64,000 nt of DNA from Roseibium alexandrii DFL-11. GTDB lineage: Bacteria; Pseudomonadota; Alphaproteobacteria; Rhizobiales; Stappiaceae. The DNA lies in contig NZ_CM011002.1 of the NCBI RefSeq assembly GCF_000158095.2, forward strand, positions 4,010,703 to 4,074,702, given 5' to 3'. Made by a program: the position numbers and the translations under genes. This document shows, in pieces, positions 28,081 through 38,188 of the stretch (position 1 is the first letter of the stretch; the number at the start of each line of letters is the position of its first letter). Under the pieces are notes generated by a model. That model had not been told where the DNA came from. It saw only the letters and a list, made by a program, of their open reading frames with translations, and ran no database searches.

Positions 28081-28722
28081 ATGGAATTGGAACGCGCCCC
28101 GAATGACCCGTCCCGCAAGGAACTGTCGCCGCTCTTGAAGCTGGCCTTGGAGTTGGGACCGCTCGGCGTTTTCTTTCTCTTCAACTCAAGAGGCGAACAA
28201 ATCGCGGAGAGTTTTCCGGTCCTCAAAGCGGTGGGCGAGCCGATCTTTCTGGCAACAGCCGCATTCATGGTGGCGATCACCATCTCGCTTGTTGCATCCC
28301 TCTATCTGACGAAGCGTTTGCCGATCATGCCGCTGGTCTCCGGCGTCGTTGTGATCGTGTTCGGCGCGTTGACCTTGTGGCTCCACGATGAGCTTTTCAT
28401 CAAGTTGAAGCCCACCATCGTCAACAGCCTGTTCGGGGCCATCCTTCTCGGTGGTCTGTTCTTCGGCAAGGCCCTGCTCGGTTATGTGTTCGACAGCGCG
28501 TTCAAATTGACTGACGAAGGCTGGCGCAAGCTGACCTTCCGCTGGGGCGTATTTTTCTTTGTCCTGGCGGCGATCAACGAGATTGTCTGGCGCAGTTTTT
28601 CGACCGATTTCTGGGTCAGCTTCAAGGTTTTCGGGGTCATGCCGATCACCCTGATTTTCACCCTCACCCAGCTTCCTCTGATCCAGAAACATGCAATTGT
28701 CGAGGACGAAGAAGAGGCTTGA
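28081..28722 (+). CDS. yciB: Inner membrane septation protein (IspZ/YciB)
   Basis: 213 residues with about six transmembrane segments. [20 protein letters not shown] near the start and [39 protein letters not shown] are the family hallmarks. YciB affects envelope integrity and septation in enterics and Shigella; its biochemical role is unsettled. It is preceded by a 106-nt gap and converges with a small membrane protein gene. Confidence 0.92.
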   Translation: MELERAPNDPSRKELSPLLKLALELGPLGVFFLFNSRGEQIAESFPVLKAVGEPIFLATAAFMVAITISLVASLYLTKRLPIMPLVSGVVVIVFGALTLWLHDELFIKLKPTIVNSLFGAILLGGLFFGKALLGYVFDSAFKLTDEGWRKLTFRWGVFFFVLAAINEIVWRSFSTDFWVSFKVFGVMPITLIFTLTQLPLIQKHAIVEDEEEA

Positions 28723-28758
28723 TCAAGCCTTCGATGATGGCTGCTGTTTCTTGTTGAA

Positions 28759-29181
28759 TTAATGCATCTCGCCGTGGCCGAAGGCGACGTCGCGGCGGGC
28801 GCCGGTGATCGAGATCGAAAAGCCTGCGATGACATCGATCAGGGCAATCACCATCAGGATGAAGAACACGGACGTTGCCGCCTGCGGAATGATCAGGAAT
28901 TCTACGAGGAAGGCAACGAACACCAGTACAGACAGCATGTGATCGACGACGGCGGCCTTGCCGATCCGTGTGGCTTTCAGGATTTCGATAAACAAGAAGA
29001 ACAAGCCCGCCGTGATCAGGAGATCGCTGGCGAGCAGCTGAAAGTCTGCGCCGGAGACCATGGCAATCGAGAGAATCGGCGTTGACCAGAAATTCGGGTC
29101 TGCCGCACCCGCGGTGAACGCAAAGCCGTTGTAGATCAAAAGAGCGAATAGCGTGAACGGAAGAGCGGATAACAGGCGCAT
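28759..29181 (-). CDS. Small four-helix membrane protein, unknown function
   Basis: 140 residues with an N-terminal hydrophobic segment (possibly a signal anchor, LLSALPFTLFALLIYNGFAF) and three more helices around 46-65, 80-100 and 103-123. It ends in a charged GARRDVAFGHGEMH. No catalytic motif is visible. The layout is typical of a conserved alphaproteobacterial membrane protein of unknown role. It sits between the convergent yciB and the rpmF terminator. Confidence 0.7.
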   Translation of the reverse strand: MRLLSALPFTLFALLIYNGFAFTAGAADPNFWSTPILSIAMVSGADFQLLASDLLITAGLFFLFIEILKATRIGKAAVVDHMLSVLVFVAFLVEFLIIPQAATSVFFILMVIALIDVIAGFSISITGARRDVAFGHGEMH

Positions 29182-29507
29182 CAGGCGACTCCGGAGCGAA
29201 ACAAGAAGATTCTCGCAGAAGGTCTAGCAAGTTCGGCCGGGAAAGTCTCTGTGGAACTCTGTGGGCACGCCTGTTTCAGTTGGTTAGCGCTGTACTCAAC
29301 AAGAAGTCGCCAACAGCATTGTTGTCGTCCCGGGCGAAGCAGATCGCTTTTCAAGTGGTGGAGCATCTTTTGGTGTTTGTTGTAAAACGAGCCAGATAGA
29401 AACTCGAGGGTGTGGCGGGAGGACGTGACCCCTCGCGGCCGCATTTGGCTGGCACCACCGATTTTGCGCCGCCACAGCGGCACTCTAGTGTCTTTTGCGG
29501 AATGACC
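29182..29507. other. Intergenic region upstream of the small membrane protein
   Basis: About 325 nt between the membrane protein start and the rpmF terminator. No gene, RNA signature or repeat is recognised. Confidence 0.4.
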
Positions 29508-29548
29508 CAAAAAAGAGAAAGGCCGACCTGTCGGAACAAGGTCAGCCT
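29508..29548 (-). terminator. Intrinsic terminator after rpmF
   Basis: On the minus strand a 10-bp stem AGGCTGACCT / AGGTCGGCCT (29548-29539 and 29529-29520, one G-U pair) is followed by TTCTCTTTTTT. It ends rpmF transcription about 75 nt after the stop. Confidence 0.88.
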
Positions 29549-29622
29549 CAATCTTGTTTTGCCATACGGCGATCCAGCCTGATCACGGCTGCTTTCAGGT
29601 CCAGCCCGAAAGCATGCCGGTC

Positions 29623-29808
29623 TTAGGCGTCGTCCTTAGCGGACAGGATCTGACGGCCCCGGTACATGCCAGTCTTCAGATCAACGTGATGCGGACGGCG
29701 AAGTTCGCCCGAATCCTTGTCTTCGACGTAGGTCGGCTGTTTCAGGGCGTCCGAAGAACGGCGAAAACCGCGCTTCATGCGCGAGGTTTTTCTCTTTGGA
29801 ACGGCCAT
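29623..29808 (-). CDS. rpmF: 50S ribosomal protein L32
   Basis: 61 residues. The start [22 protein letters not shown] and the end region [17 protein letters not shown] are diagnostic for L32. It lacks the zinc-binding Cys ribbon seen in some bacteria, as usual in alphaproteobacteria (C-minus form). The gene lies downstream of mtgA on the same strand with a 181-nt gap that should hold its promoter. Confidence 0.96.
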   Translation of the reverse strand: MAVPKRKTSRMKRGFRRSSDALKQPTYVEDKDSGELRRPHHVDLKTGMYRGRQILSAKDDA

Positions 29809-29989
29809 TTTGTTTTTCTCCGTGGTCCATACCCATGCGGCCCGGACCGGGAAAGCCCGGGGCGTGGCTGCACGCAGGTGTTCGAATGCGCGGCGTTATA
29901 CAGGCAACTCCGGCGTTTTGCCACCCCATTGATGAAATTTTCTTTTCGCCTGATAAGCGGAATGCCGGCCAGCGGACAGGGGCTTGTGA

Positions 29990-30721
29990 TTATTTCCCCA
30001 GAACACATTCGAAAATTGGCCCGGCGCTGCGGACGCGGGCGACGTTCTTGGACGCCAGACGCTGGTGTCCTGCCGACGGTTTTGCCGGGTTGCGGCCGAG
30101 CGGATTGGGCAGAGCCGTGGCCAGCCTTGCTGCCTCCCGGCTGCTCAAGTCTTTGGCGGGTTTGCCAAACCAGGCTTGGGCGGCTGCTTCGGCCCCAAAG
30201 ATGCCTTCACCCCACTCGGCGACATTCAAATAGATTTCCAATATCCGTTTCTTGGTCAGGAGTGCGTCCAACATGAGCGCGAGCGGGATTTCCATGCCTT
30301 TCCGGATGTAGGACCGGTCATTCCACAAAAAGAGGTTTTTGGCGGTCTGCATGGTGATGGTGCTGGCCCCGCGTGGACGCTCACCCTCACTCAGGGCTTC
30401 GACCTGTTCCCGCAAGGCGCCCCAGTCCACCCCGTGACTGATGCAAAACCTGCCGTCCTCGGACGCAATGACCGAGCGGATCAGATTGGGCGATATGTCT
30501 TCCAGCGGAACCCATTGCCTGTCCACCCAGAGAAATTGCACATAACGGGCGAGCATCAAGGTGCTGACCGGTGGCACAACAGAGTAGATCACGGTCAGGA
30601 TCGGCGGCACCAATAAGAGGACCACGAGAAGCTGCACCAGCCGCCTGCGGAACCCCGTCCAGGTCAAGATCCCATGTTTGGACCTTAGGGTCTTGTCCGT
30701 TTTGGCCTCAGCCCGTGGCAT
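29990..30721 (-). CDS. mtgA: Monofunctional peptidoglycan glycosyltransferase
   Basis: 243 residues. A single N-terminal transmembrane anchor (about 28-50) precedes a GT51 domain that polymerises lipid II into glycan strands. The catalytic Glu88 is in VIASEDGRFCISHGVDW. GASTITMQTAKNLFLW and KRILEIYLNVAEWGEGIFGAEAAA are the other GT51 motifs. There is no transpeptidase domain, hence MtgA. Its first 14 nt overlap the cfa stop, so the two are co-transcribed. Confidence 0.95.
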   Translation of the reverse strand: MPRAEAKTDKTLRSKHGILTWTGFRRRLVQLLVVLLLVPPILTVIYSVVPPVSTLMLARYVQFLWVDRQWVPLEDISPNLIRSVIASEDGRFCISHGVDWGALREQVEALSEGERPRGASTITMQTAKNLFLWNDRSYIRKGMEIPLALMLDALLTKKRILEIYLNVAEWGEGIFGAEAAAQAWFGKPAKDLSSREAARLATALPNPLGRNPAKPSAGHQRLASKNVARVRSAGPIFECVLGK

Positions 30722-31928
30722 TCATTTCCCGTTCGTTGTCGACGATAAAGTCCCGGATGATCGGCACGGCGTCGCGCTCTTTCGACAAAAGCAACTGCAT
30801 CACCATGTTCGATCCGTGCAGGAACCCGAGCTCCGCCGCACACAGATAGAATTCCCACATCCGGCAGAAGCGTTCATCATAAAGATCGGCTGCCTCCTGC
30901 CACTTGTCCAGGAACCGCACCCGCCAGTCCCGGCAGGTGTAATAGTAATGCAGGCGCAGGATTTCTGCGTCGCACACCCATAGCCCAAGGCGTTCGGTCG
31001 ATGCAAAGACTTCCGAGAGCGCGGGCACATAGCCGCCGGGGAAAATGTATTTGCGGAAGAACGGACCGGTCGTTCCTGGAGGGGTCATGCGGCCGATCGA
31101 GTGGATCACGGCAAAGCCATTCTCGGTCAGGCACTCCTTCACCTTGGCGAAATATTCGTCTTGGTGACCGATCCCGACATGCTCCATCATGCCGACGGAA
31201 ATCACCCGGTCGAACTGGCCTTCAAATTCCCGGTAATCCTTGAGGACAAACGTGACCTTGTCTTCAACGCCGGCTTCGCGAACACGTTCCTCGGCGATCT
31301 TTACCTGTTCAGGTGACACGTTCAGCGAGGTGACCTTGGCGCCGGCTTTCGCCATTTGGATCGCAAGCGAGCCCCAGCCGCCACCGATTTCGAGAACCTC
31401 CATGCCCGGTTTCAAGTCGAGCTTTGCGACCAGGTGGGTCAGTTTGGCCGCCTGGGCGTCCTCAAGGCTGTCGTCCGGGCTTGTGTAATAGGCGCAGGAG
31501 TAGTTCAGCCCGTCATCGAGAAACAGGCGGTAGAGGTCCGTTGAGAGGTCATAGTGATGACGCGCCTGTTTCTTTGCCCGGTCCACGCTGTTGGCTTGCT
31601 GACGGCGCCGGAAGGCCTTCCAGCTCTTGCGGAGCAGCCCTTGCACCGGGTGGGCTCCCAGCGGAGCGCGGTTGATCGAAAATAGAAACAGAAAATCGTA
31701 GCACGTCGAGCCTTCCTCCATGGTGAGCGTGCCGTCCATATAGGCTTCGCCCGCTGCCAGCTCCGGATTGAGAAACAGCGATGTATAGAGCTTCTTGTCG
31801 TGAAGCCGGATCGTGACCGTTGGCCCGTTCTCGCCGGACCCGAATTCATGCAAGCCACCGGAAACATCGAGGACACGCATCCGTCCGTTCTTGATGAAGG
31901 CTCGGAGCAGGCTGGACAGCAACTTCAT
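30708..31928 (-). CDS. cfa: Cyclopropane-fatty-acyl-phospholipid synthase
   Basis: 406 residues. It adds a methylene from SAM across the double bond of membrane phospholipid acyl chains. The SAM site GMEVLEIGGGWGSLAIQMA (about 175-193) and the downstream RVISVGMMEHVGIGHQDEYF and GPFFRKYIFPGGYVPAL are family signatures. The N-terminal lipid-binding region is shorter than in enteric Cfa, as in the alphaproteobacterial type. It overlaps mtgA by 14 nt. It is divergent from the prenyl synthase, with about 145 nt between starts. Confidence 0.93.
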   Translation of the reverse strand: MKLLSSLLRAFIKNGRMRVLDVSGGLHEFGSGENGPTVTIRLHDKKLYTSLFLNPELAAGEAYMDGTLTMEEGSTCYDFLFLFSINRAPLGAHPVQGLLRKSWKAFRRRQQANSVDRAKKQARHHYDLSTDLYRLFLDDGLNYSCAYYTSPDDSLEDAQAAKLTHLVAKLDLKPGMEVLEIGGGWGSLAIQMAKAGAKVTSLNVSPEQVKIAEERVREAGVEDKVTFVLKDYREFEGQFDRVISVGMMEHVGIGHQDEYFAKVKECLTENGFAVIHSIGRMTPPGTTGPFFRKYIFPGGYVPALSEVFASTERLGLWVCDAEILRLHYYYTCRDWRVRFLDKWQEAADLYDERFCRMWEFYLCAAELGFLHGSNMVMQLLLSKERDAVPIIRDFIVDNEREMNATG

Positions 31929-32072
31929 ATGTCAATTCTCCAAGAGATTGCAGCTGGTAAGGCAGGCAGGCAAAAGCAGATAAATTCCTAAGACAGGCCT
32001 TGACGATACAGCGAAATCGCTTCAGGGAAACCCCTATACCAAAGACTGTAAACCCAGCTCTGGAGCCCTCGT

Positions 32073-32978
32073 GTGACATTTGACCTGAAATCCCATCTGG
32101 CGGCGCAGGCCGGACGCATCGAGACGGCTCTGACCAGCCTCCTGAAGGAAACGGAAAGGGATGGCGAAATTTCCCGTCCGGAGCGGTTGATCAATGCCAT
32201 GCGTCATGGCGCGCTTAACGGCGGCAAACGTCTGCGCCCGGTGCTGGTGATGGATGCGGCAGGGCTTTTCGGCCGGGCAGATGACGGGGTGGTGCAAGCG
32301 GGTTGTGCCCTGGAACTCATTCATTGTTACTCGTTGGTTCATGATGACCTGCCAGCCATGGATGATGATGATCTGCGCCGTGGTCAACCGACGGTGCACA
32401 AGGCTTATGATGATGCGACCGCCATTCTTGCAGGCGATGCACTTTTGACGCTGGCTTTTGATGTCATTACCGATGAGGCGGTGCATCCTGAGGCAGGAAT
32501 CCGCCTGAGATTATGCCGGGAGCTTGCCCGGGCGTCGGGCATTGGCGGCATGGCCGGGGGGCAAATGCTGGATTTGGAATCGGAGCACCGGGACCGGTCC
32601 GAGGCTGAGATACGGCACCTTCAATCAATGAAGACCGGCGCGCTCTTGCGCTATGCGTGCCGGGCCGGTGCCATTCTGGGCGATGCTTCAGATGCCGATG
32701 TGGAGCGCTTGACCCGGTTTGGAGAAATCATCGGCCTCGCCTTTCAGCTGGCAGATGATCTTCTTGACGTGGAAGCAAGTCCGGAAGCCATGGGCAAGGC
32801 AACAGGCAAGGACGCAGAAGCCGGCAAGGCAACGCTCGTTGGTCTGATGGGCATAGACAGGACCCGCGCAGAGCTGCAGGCGCTTCTTGAGGAAGCGCAT
32901 GATTTGATGGCCCCTTACGGGAGCAAAGCCGCTGCACTCAACGCATTGGCGGACTATGTCGTCACACGCTCAAATTAG
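32073..32978 (+). CDS. ispA: Polyprenyl diphosphate synthase (probable farnesyl diphosphate synthase)
   Basis: 301 residues. It joins isopentenyl diphosphate to allylic diphosphates. GGKRLRP lies at 50-56, the first Asp-rich motif DDLPAMDDDD at 91-100 and the second DDLLD at 228-232. The two-residue insert in the first motif and the length fit type II bacterial FPP/GGPP synthases. Product length cannot be fixed by eye. The GTG start at 32073 follows GGAGCCCTC. It converges with the prephenate dehydrogenase gene. Confidence 0.9.
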   Translation: MTFDLKSHLAAQAGRIETALTSLLKETERDGEISRPERLINAMRHGALNGGKRLRPVLVMDAAGLFGRADDGVVQAGCALELIHCYSLVHDDLPAMDDDDLRRGQPTVHKAYDDATAILAGDALLTLAFDVITDEAVHPEAGIRLRLCRELARASGIGGMAGGQMLDLESEHRDRSEAEIRHLQSMKTGALLRYACRAGAILGDASDADVERLTRFGEIIGLAFQLADDLLDVEASPEAMGKATGKDAEAGKATLVGLMGIDRTRAELQALLEEAHDLMAPYGSKAAALNALADYVVTRSN

Positions 32979-32989
32979 TGGAAGTCCTA

Positions 32990-33913
32990 TCAATCGCCCG
33001 AATGGCGGCCGAAGTCTGGCGCATCGGTTTCCTGACCGGCCTCGATGATCGAGCGTCGGATGCTGCGTGTTCGGGTGAACATCTCGAACAGCTTGTCGCC
33101 GTCCCCCCAGCGGATGGCCCTTTGCAGGGCTGACAGGTCTTCGGAAAACCGTGCCAGCATCTCAAGGATTGCGTCCTTGTTATTGAGGCACACATCCCGC
33201 CACATGATCGGGTCAGACGCAGCTAGACGGGTGAAGTCGCGGAAACCGGAGGCCGAATACTTGATCACCTCCGATTTCGTGACCGCTTCCAGATCGTCGG
33301 CCGTGCCAACGATATTGTAGGCAATGACATGCGGCAGGTGAGACACGATCGCGAGCACGAGGTCGTGGTGCTTGGGGTCCATCAGATCGACGTCAGAGCC
33401 GCAGCCTTGCCAGAAAGCCTTTAGCTTTTCCAGCGCGTCCGGGTCGGTGTTTTCCGGCGGTGTCAGAATGCACCAGCGCTGGTCAAACAGGGTTGGAAAG
33501 CCAGCATCCGGGCCGGACTGTTCGGTGCCCGCGATCGGATGGCCCGGGATGAAATGCACACCTTCCGGCACATGCGGCGCGACCTGCGCGACAACGGACC
33601 CTTTGGTCGAGCCGGCGTCTGTCAGAATCGCACCCTTTTTCAATGCGGGAGCAATCCACTTTGCGATCGCTTCATTTGCCCCAACCGGCACGCAGAGGAT
33701 GACAAGATCTGCCCCTTCGACCGCAACAGCGGCATCGACCGAATAGCTGTCGCCCAGCCCCAACTCCTCAGCCCGCCGAAGCGTCGCTTCGGAGCGGGTG
33801 GAGATGGCGATTTCTTTCACAAGGCCGCGCTGGCGGGCGGCCTGGGCAAGGGATGACCCGATCAGGCCAATCCCGATCAGGGCCATGCGCTCAAAAATGG
33901 GGGCGTTGGTCAT
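32990..33913 (-). CDS. Prephenate/arogenate dehydrogenase
   Basis: 307 residues (TyrA/TyrC family), oxidative decarboxylation toward tyrosine. The nucleotide motif MALIGIGLIGSSLAQAARQRG is at about 10-30. ILTDAGSTKGSVV and HFIPGHPIAGTEQSGPDAGFPTLF mark the dehydrogenase core. No chorismate mutase domain is fused; a separate mutase-like gene lies two genes upstream in the same operon. It begins 14 nt after hisC. Confidence 0.93.
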   Translation of the reverse strand: MTNAPIFERMALIGIGLIGSSLAQAARQRGLVKEIAISTRSEATLRRAEELGLGDSYSVDAAVAVEGADLVILCVPVGANEAIAKWIAPALKKGAILTDAGSTKGSVVAQVAPHVPEGVHFIPGHPIAGTEQSGPDAGFPTLFDQRWCILTPPENTDPDALEKLKAFWQGCGSDVDLMDPKHHDLVLAIVSHLPHVIAYNIVGTADDLEAVTKSEVIKYSASGFRDFTRLAASDPIMWRDVCLNNKDAILEMLARFSEDLSALQRAIRWGDGDKLFEMFTRTRSIRRSIIEAGQETDAPDFGRHSGD

Positions 33914-33927
33914 AAGGTCTTTTTGTT

Positions 33928-35070
33928 TTAGGCTTGCGCCAGAAAATCCTTCAGATGCGCAACCACGGTGCGGTTGGCCTCTTCGCTGCCAATGGTCATA
34001 CGGATCGCGTTCGGCAGGCCGTAATTGCCCACCAAGCGCAGAACGCAGCCGCGCTCCAGAAGATACGTATCCGCATCTGTTGCCCGTTTGCCGTCAACGT
34101 CCGGGAAATGGACCAGAACGAAATTGCCGACACTTGGAGTTACGGTTAGGCCAAGCTTTTCCAGCTCTGCAGTCACCCAAGGCAACCATTTTTCATTGTG
34201 CTCAACCGATGCGGTTACGAAGGACCGGTCGCGGACAGCCGCTGCGCCTGCGGCAATCGCAACACCGGAGACGTTGAACGGGCCGCGGATGCGGTTCATC
34301 GCGTCAATCACATGCGCCGGGCCGAAGCCCCAACCGAGACGAAGGTTGGCAAGGCCGTAGATCTTCGAAAAGGTCCGGGTCATGACAACGTTGTCGGCAG
34401 TCGCCGCCAGCTCGATTCCGCTCTCATAATCGTTCCGGCGGACATACTCACCGTAAGCGGCATCCAGCACCAGAAGAACATGCGGCGGCAGAGCCTGATG
34501 CAGGCGCTTGACCTCCTCAAACGGGATGTAGGTCCCGGTCGGATTGTTCGGATTGGCGAGGAAAACCATCTTCGTTCTGCTGGTCACCCGTTCCAGGATC
34601 GCATCGACATCGGTAGTGAAGTCTTTTTCCGGCGCGACAACCGGTGTTGCCCCCGCGGCGCGGATTGCGATCTCATAAACGAGGAAGCCATGTTCGGAAT
34701 AGATCGCCTCATCACCTTCATCGAGATAGGTGTTGGCGAGCATGCTCAGGATTTCATCTGATCCTGCGCCGCAAATGATGCGATCCGGATTGAGGCCGTA
34801 AACATCCCCGATGGCGGCCCGCAATTCAGTCGCCCCGCCGTCCGGATAGAGCTCCAGAGACTTCGCAACGCCTTCGATTGCTGCGGACACTGCGTCGCTG
34901 AAACCAAGCGGCGTTTCATTTGACGAGAGTTTATGAAGCGTCTTGCCATTAGAGCCCTTGGATTTGCCCGGCACATAGGGGGCAATATCCAACACGCCTT
35001 GTTTCGGCTGCGGGCGGCTCTGAACGGCCGTCTGATCGACTTCAGTCACTGCAATCGTCATGTCATTCAT
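33928..35070 (-). CDS. hisC: Histidinol-phosphate/aromatic aminotransferase
   Basis: 380 residues, class I/II PLP aminotransferase of the HisC family. The Schiff-base lysine is Lys236 ([18 protein letters not shown]). [11 protein letters not shown] (170-180) and Asp203 bind cofactor. Next to a prephenate dehydrogenase, such HisC copies often act on phenylpyruvate or imidazoleacetol phosphate, so the role may be in Tyr/Phe synthesis as well as histidine. The start overlaps the upstream gene stop by 4 nt (ATGA). Confidence 0.92.
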   Translation of the reverse strand: MNDMTIAVTEVDQTAVQSRPQPKQGVLDIAPYVPGKSKGSNGKTLHKLSSNETPLGFSDAVSAAIEGVAKSLELYPDGGATELRAAIGDVYGLNPDRIICGAGSDEILSMLANTYLDEGDEAIYSEHGFLVYEIAIRAAGATPVVAPEKDFTTDVDAILERVTSRTKMVFLANPNNPTGTYIPFEEVKRLHQALPPHVLLVLDAAYGEYVRRNDYESGIELAATADNVVMTRTFSKIYGLANLRLGWGFGPAHVIDAMNRIRGPFNVSGVAIAAGAAAVRDRSFVTASVEHNEKWLPWVTAELEKLGLTVTPSVGNFVLVHFPDVDGKRATDADTYLLERGCVLRLVGNYGLPNAIRMTIGSEEANRTVVAHLKDFLAQA

Positions 35071-35939
35071 CCCAAGTCCCCTGCATCTGCAGGGTCAAAC
35101 ACATCATCTGGATCGCCGGCCCCGTCAATTGGCGCTGCATAACCGCCAACTGCTCTCAAGACGTCTGGTGCGGCACCGGCTTCCAGGCAAGCTGCCAGGA
35201 CAGCGTCCTCCGGCAGATCGCCGGATACGGCAAGCAGTGCATCCACACCGGTCGCCGAGCGGTAGAAGCTCAGAACTTCGATCCCCTGGTCCATCAATTT
35301 GCCAGGCAAACGGTCAGACCAACGCGCGTCATAAACCGCAATTTCCGGCTTGTCGACAATCCTGTCGGATTTGGCAAGAACCAGTGCCGGCAAATCTGCA
35401 GGCCGTTCATCAACGAGAACAAGCGGCAAGCGGGCCCGGATCTGAGCACCGCTCTCATTCAGCCCGCGCCACCAAGGCAGATCTGCCCGGTCGCTCAAGG
35501 CCACCAGCCCAATGTCGGAAACCGCATCGCTTACGGCGCCGGCAACATCCGCGGCATCGCTTCCCGGCACTAGCTCTGCCGAAAAGCTGAAATAGTAACG
35601 GGCAAGATCCAGCATGCCGACAAGATCACCGCTGCCGTCCAGATGGATCGCAGATCCGGCGGGCCGTTCTGCGCTGGTTGCGAGGATTGCGCGCCAGATT
35701 TCTTCAAGGGCAACCAGTGGCAATGCGCCTTGATTGAGCTCTGCCAATGACCGGATGAGGTCGGTGTCACGGTCATAATCTTGAGTTTGTGAGGATGCGT
35801 CCGCGCTCTCGTGCAAAGCGGCGAGATCGGTCTCTGTTTGGTGACGTTCCACCAGCGCATCGTAAATGCGCGCATCGATTTCGGCGAGACGGGCGCGGGC
35901 GGTATCGATTGATGCGCCGTTATCCGGGCTCCGGGTCAT
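35067..35939 (-). CDS. Chorismate mutase-like protein with a degenerate C-terminal region
   Basis: 290 residues. The N-terminal 80 residues align by eye with AroQ helices ([22 protein letters not shown], then [27 protein letters not shown]). The usual active-site Lys on helix 1-2 appears replaced (LAALHESAD where VGxxK is expected). The following 200 residues resemble a worn prephenate dehydratase-like domain without its Thr-Arg-Phe motif. It is therefore likely regulatory or weakly active; the AroQ enzyme at 9378 may be the main mutase. ATG 35939 has GAGGA upstream. It heads the operon with hisC and the dehydrogenase. Confidence 0.78.
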   Translation of the reverse strand: MTRSPDNGASIDTARARLAEIDARIYDALVERHQTETDLAALHESADASSQTQDYDRDTDLIRSLAELNQGALPLVALEEIWRAILATSAERPAGSAIHLDGSGDLVGMLDLARYYFSFSAELVPGSDAADVAGAVSDAVSDIGLVALSDRADLPWWRGLNESGAQIRARLPLVLVDERPADLPALVLAKSDRIVDKPEIAVYDARWSDRLPGKLMDQGIEVLSFYRSATGVDALLAVSGDLPEDAVLAACLEAGAAPDVLRAVGGYAAPIDGAGDPDDVFDPADAGDLG

Positions 35940-36028
35940 ACAAAATTTCCTCAAAAACAAGCGTGTGCAAGCGCGGCCTAGTCATATGTATCTGGTCGCA
36001 AAAAGGCAAAAGAATTCCGGACCTAGCG

Positions 36029-36796
36029 CTACTGCTCCGACCGTTCCTGCCGCACAGGCTTCAGCCCTGTCGCTGCGCCATCTGGAATGAAAACCGGCCG
36101 CAGAACCCGAAGGCGGCTCTTCTTGCCATCGACGGGCAAGCTCCTGAACACCAGCTTTTCCGCTTCCAGGATGAGGATGCCGGCGAATGCCGGCCAGAAG
36201 CGGCGTCCAAGGTTCTCCCAGGTCCGTGCTGTCCGCTGAATGCTGACTGCCCGCGATGGTGGCATGAAGAGCGCTTCAGAATCGCTCAGGACGTTGAACT
36301 GGCAATTCTTCATGAGTTCCTTCAGCTGGCTTCCCGAGTACGGCCGGCCATAACCAAACGGGGAGAGCTCAGAGCGGGCCCATAAACCGCGTCGGTTGGG
36401 CACAACAACGATCACACGGCCGCCTGGCGCGAGCACACGCCAGACTTCCCGCAGCATCGCGGATGGATCGGAGCAATGATCAAGCGCGTGGACCAGCATG
36501 ATCCGGTCGAACGTCGCATCAGAAAACGGTAAAGCCTCATCTTCGACCAAGGCGCATGAATTGGCATGTTCCCGCGGCCAGTGGATGGCGCCTTGGGGGG
36601 CTGGCATCGCAGAGATCACCCGTTCGGCCGATCCGTGATACCGGCGCATGAACGGTCCGGCATACCCGAGACCCAACAGGCTTTGCCCTTGAATATCCGG
36701 CCACATCTGCGCGACCGGTGCGCCGATCAAGCCTCGCAGCAACTGCCCAAGTGGAAGATCGTAAAAGGCTCGCAAATGAACGACGTCAAGATACAT
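36029..36796 (-). CDS. Class I SAM-dependent methyltransferase
   Basis: 255 residues from ATG 36796 (MYLDVVHLRAFYDLPLGQLLRG). The SAM region LLGLGYAGPF replaces a canonical GxGxG. EDEALPFSDATFDRIMLVHALDHCSDPSAMLREVWRVLAPGGRVIVVVPNR is a clear Methyltransf_11 pattern. The C-terminal tail is basic. The open frame continues 60 codons upstream but is not conserved-looking. It is divergent from gloB, and the pair is seen together in alphaproteobacteria. The substrate is unknown. Confidence 0.85.
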   Translation of the reverse strand: MYLDVVHLRAFYDLPLGQLLRGLIGAPVAQMWPDIQGQSLLGLGYAGPFMRRYHGSAERVISAMPAPQGAIHWPREHANSCALVEDEALPFSDATFDRIMLVHALDHCSDPSAMLREVWRVLAPGGRVIVVVPNRRGLWARSELSPFGYGRPYSGSQLKELMKNCQFNVLSDSEALFMPPSRAVSIQRTARTWENLGRRFWPAFAGILILEAEKLVFRSLPVDGKKSRLRVLRPVFIPDGAATGLKPVRQERSEQ

Positions 36797-36956
36797 AAAA
36801 TTCGCCTGATGGAAGCTTGGACGGCGATTGAACAGGGAACTGCCCGGGAGCGCAAGACTTGAAATCCAGCTAAGCGAATACACCTCAATGGCTTGCCCGC
36901 AGCGCCGGTCTTTGCCACTGTGGCGCGTATTCCGATCCCCGGCCGAGGAGTTTCTC

Positions 36957-37739
36957 ATGTCCTTAAGCGACACCACCGAAATCCATCAGTTTGCCTGCCT
37001 GGACGATAATTTTGGTGTTCTCATTCATGACCGCGAGAGCGGTACGACCGTGGCTGTCGATGTGCCGGATGCCGCAGCCTATGAGGCGGTCTTGGCGGAA
37101 ACCGGCTGGAAACTCAGTCATATCCTGATCACCCACCATCATTGGGATCACGTGCAGGGGCTGGGAGAGCTGAAGACCAAAACCGGTGCGGTGGTGATCG
37201 GTCCGGAGCGGTCACGCCAAAAGATTTCCGAGCTCGATCGGACTGTCGAGGACGGCGACGATGTCTTGTGCGGTCCCTATGAGGTCAAGGCGATTGCAAC
37301 GCCCGGCCACACGCTCGATCAGATCTCCTGGTACATCCCCTCAATCAAGGTCGCCCACACGGGGGATACACTGTTTGCGCTGGGCTGCGGCCGGGTATTT
37401 GAAGGCGACAAGGAGATGATGTGGGCCTCGCTCTCCCATCTGATGCACCGGCTGCCAGATGACACCACAATCTATTGCGGGCATGAATACACCGAGGCCA
37501 ATGCGAAGTTCGCCGTGACCATCGAGCCGGGCAATGAAGCCTTGCAGGCACGCGCCAAGGAGATTGCCGACATCCGCGCTCTGGGCAAACCGACACTGCC
37601 GACCACAATGGCCGCTGAAAAGGCAACCAACCCGTTTCTTCGGGCAGGAGAAGCGTCTGTCGCAGACGCGCTGGGCATGGCAGGACAGCCTGCAGAGGCT
37701 GTATTCGCTGAAATCCGTACGCGCAAAGACAATGCCTGA
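36957..37739 (+). CDS. gloB: Hydroxyacylglutathione hydrolase (glyoxalase II)
   Basis: 260 residues. It hydrolyses S-D-lactoylglutathione in methylglyoxal detoxification. The metallo-beta-lactamase motif THHHWDH lies at 59-65. TPGHT, HTGDTLFALGCGRVFEG and YCGHEYTEANAKFA complete the di-metal and glutathione sites, and the C-terminal glyoxalase II domain (NPFLR) is present. ATG 36957 follows GAGGAG with a 6-nt gap. Its substrate cofactor glutathione is made by gshB at 41355. Confidence 0.95.
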   Translation: MSLSDTTEIHQFACLDDNFGVLIHDRESGTTVAVDVPDAAAYEAVLAETGWKLSHILITHHHWDHVQGLGELKTKTGAVVIGPERSRQKISELDRTVEDGDDVLCGPYEVKAIATPGHTLDQISWYIPSIKVAHTGDTLFALGCGRVFEGDKEMMWASLSHLMHRLPDDTTIYCGHEYTEANAKFAVTIEPGNEALQARAKEIADIRALGKPTLPTTMAAEKATNPFLRAGEASVADALGMAGQPAEAVFAEIRTRKDNA

Positions 37740-37879
37740 TCGTGGTGCAGTGTCTTGACGCTGCATTCACCACCCGCCTGATGGTGCGGCTCGATCAAGA
37801 AACTTTCACTGGACCGCTAAAAACACAGGCCAACCGCTCCTATATCCAACTCGTTATGATCCTGTAAGGGGCAGAAACC

Positions 37880-38098
37880 ATGACGATTGACCGGTCTTTA
37901 GACCCATCCGGACGGACCCCGGAACAGCGCGCCCAGGATGCGGTGCAAAGAATTGCAAGCCAGGCTGAACCCATTCCACTCACCCAAGGCGGTGGCCACC
38001 GCCTCGATATGCAAGTGCTCTACGAAGAAATTGTCGCCGCCTTGCGGGAAACCGTCGATGACATTGCGTTTTGCACCGATACCAAACCCAATCACTGA
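37880..38098 (+). CDS. Small hypothetical protein
   Basis: 72 residues, ATG after AAGGGGCAGAAACC (a fair ribosome binding site). Soluble, without signal peptide or recognised motif; the centre RLDMQVLYEEIVAALRETVDDIAF may form a helix. No function can be given. It lies between gloB and the DUF985 gene on the same strand. The good start signal and lack of an alternative frame support a real gene, but only moderately. Confidence 0.5.
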   Translation: MTIDRSLDPSGRTPEQRAQDAVQRIASQAEPIPLTQGGGHRLDMQVLYEEIVAALRETVDDIAFCTDTKPNH

Positions 38099-38188
38099 CA
38101 TTATGGTCCAATTTCCAATATTTATCCGGCACGGATTGGAAGCACCTGTTACTCAGGTGTTCCAATCGCCTTAGACCACGGGACAGGT

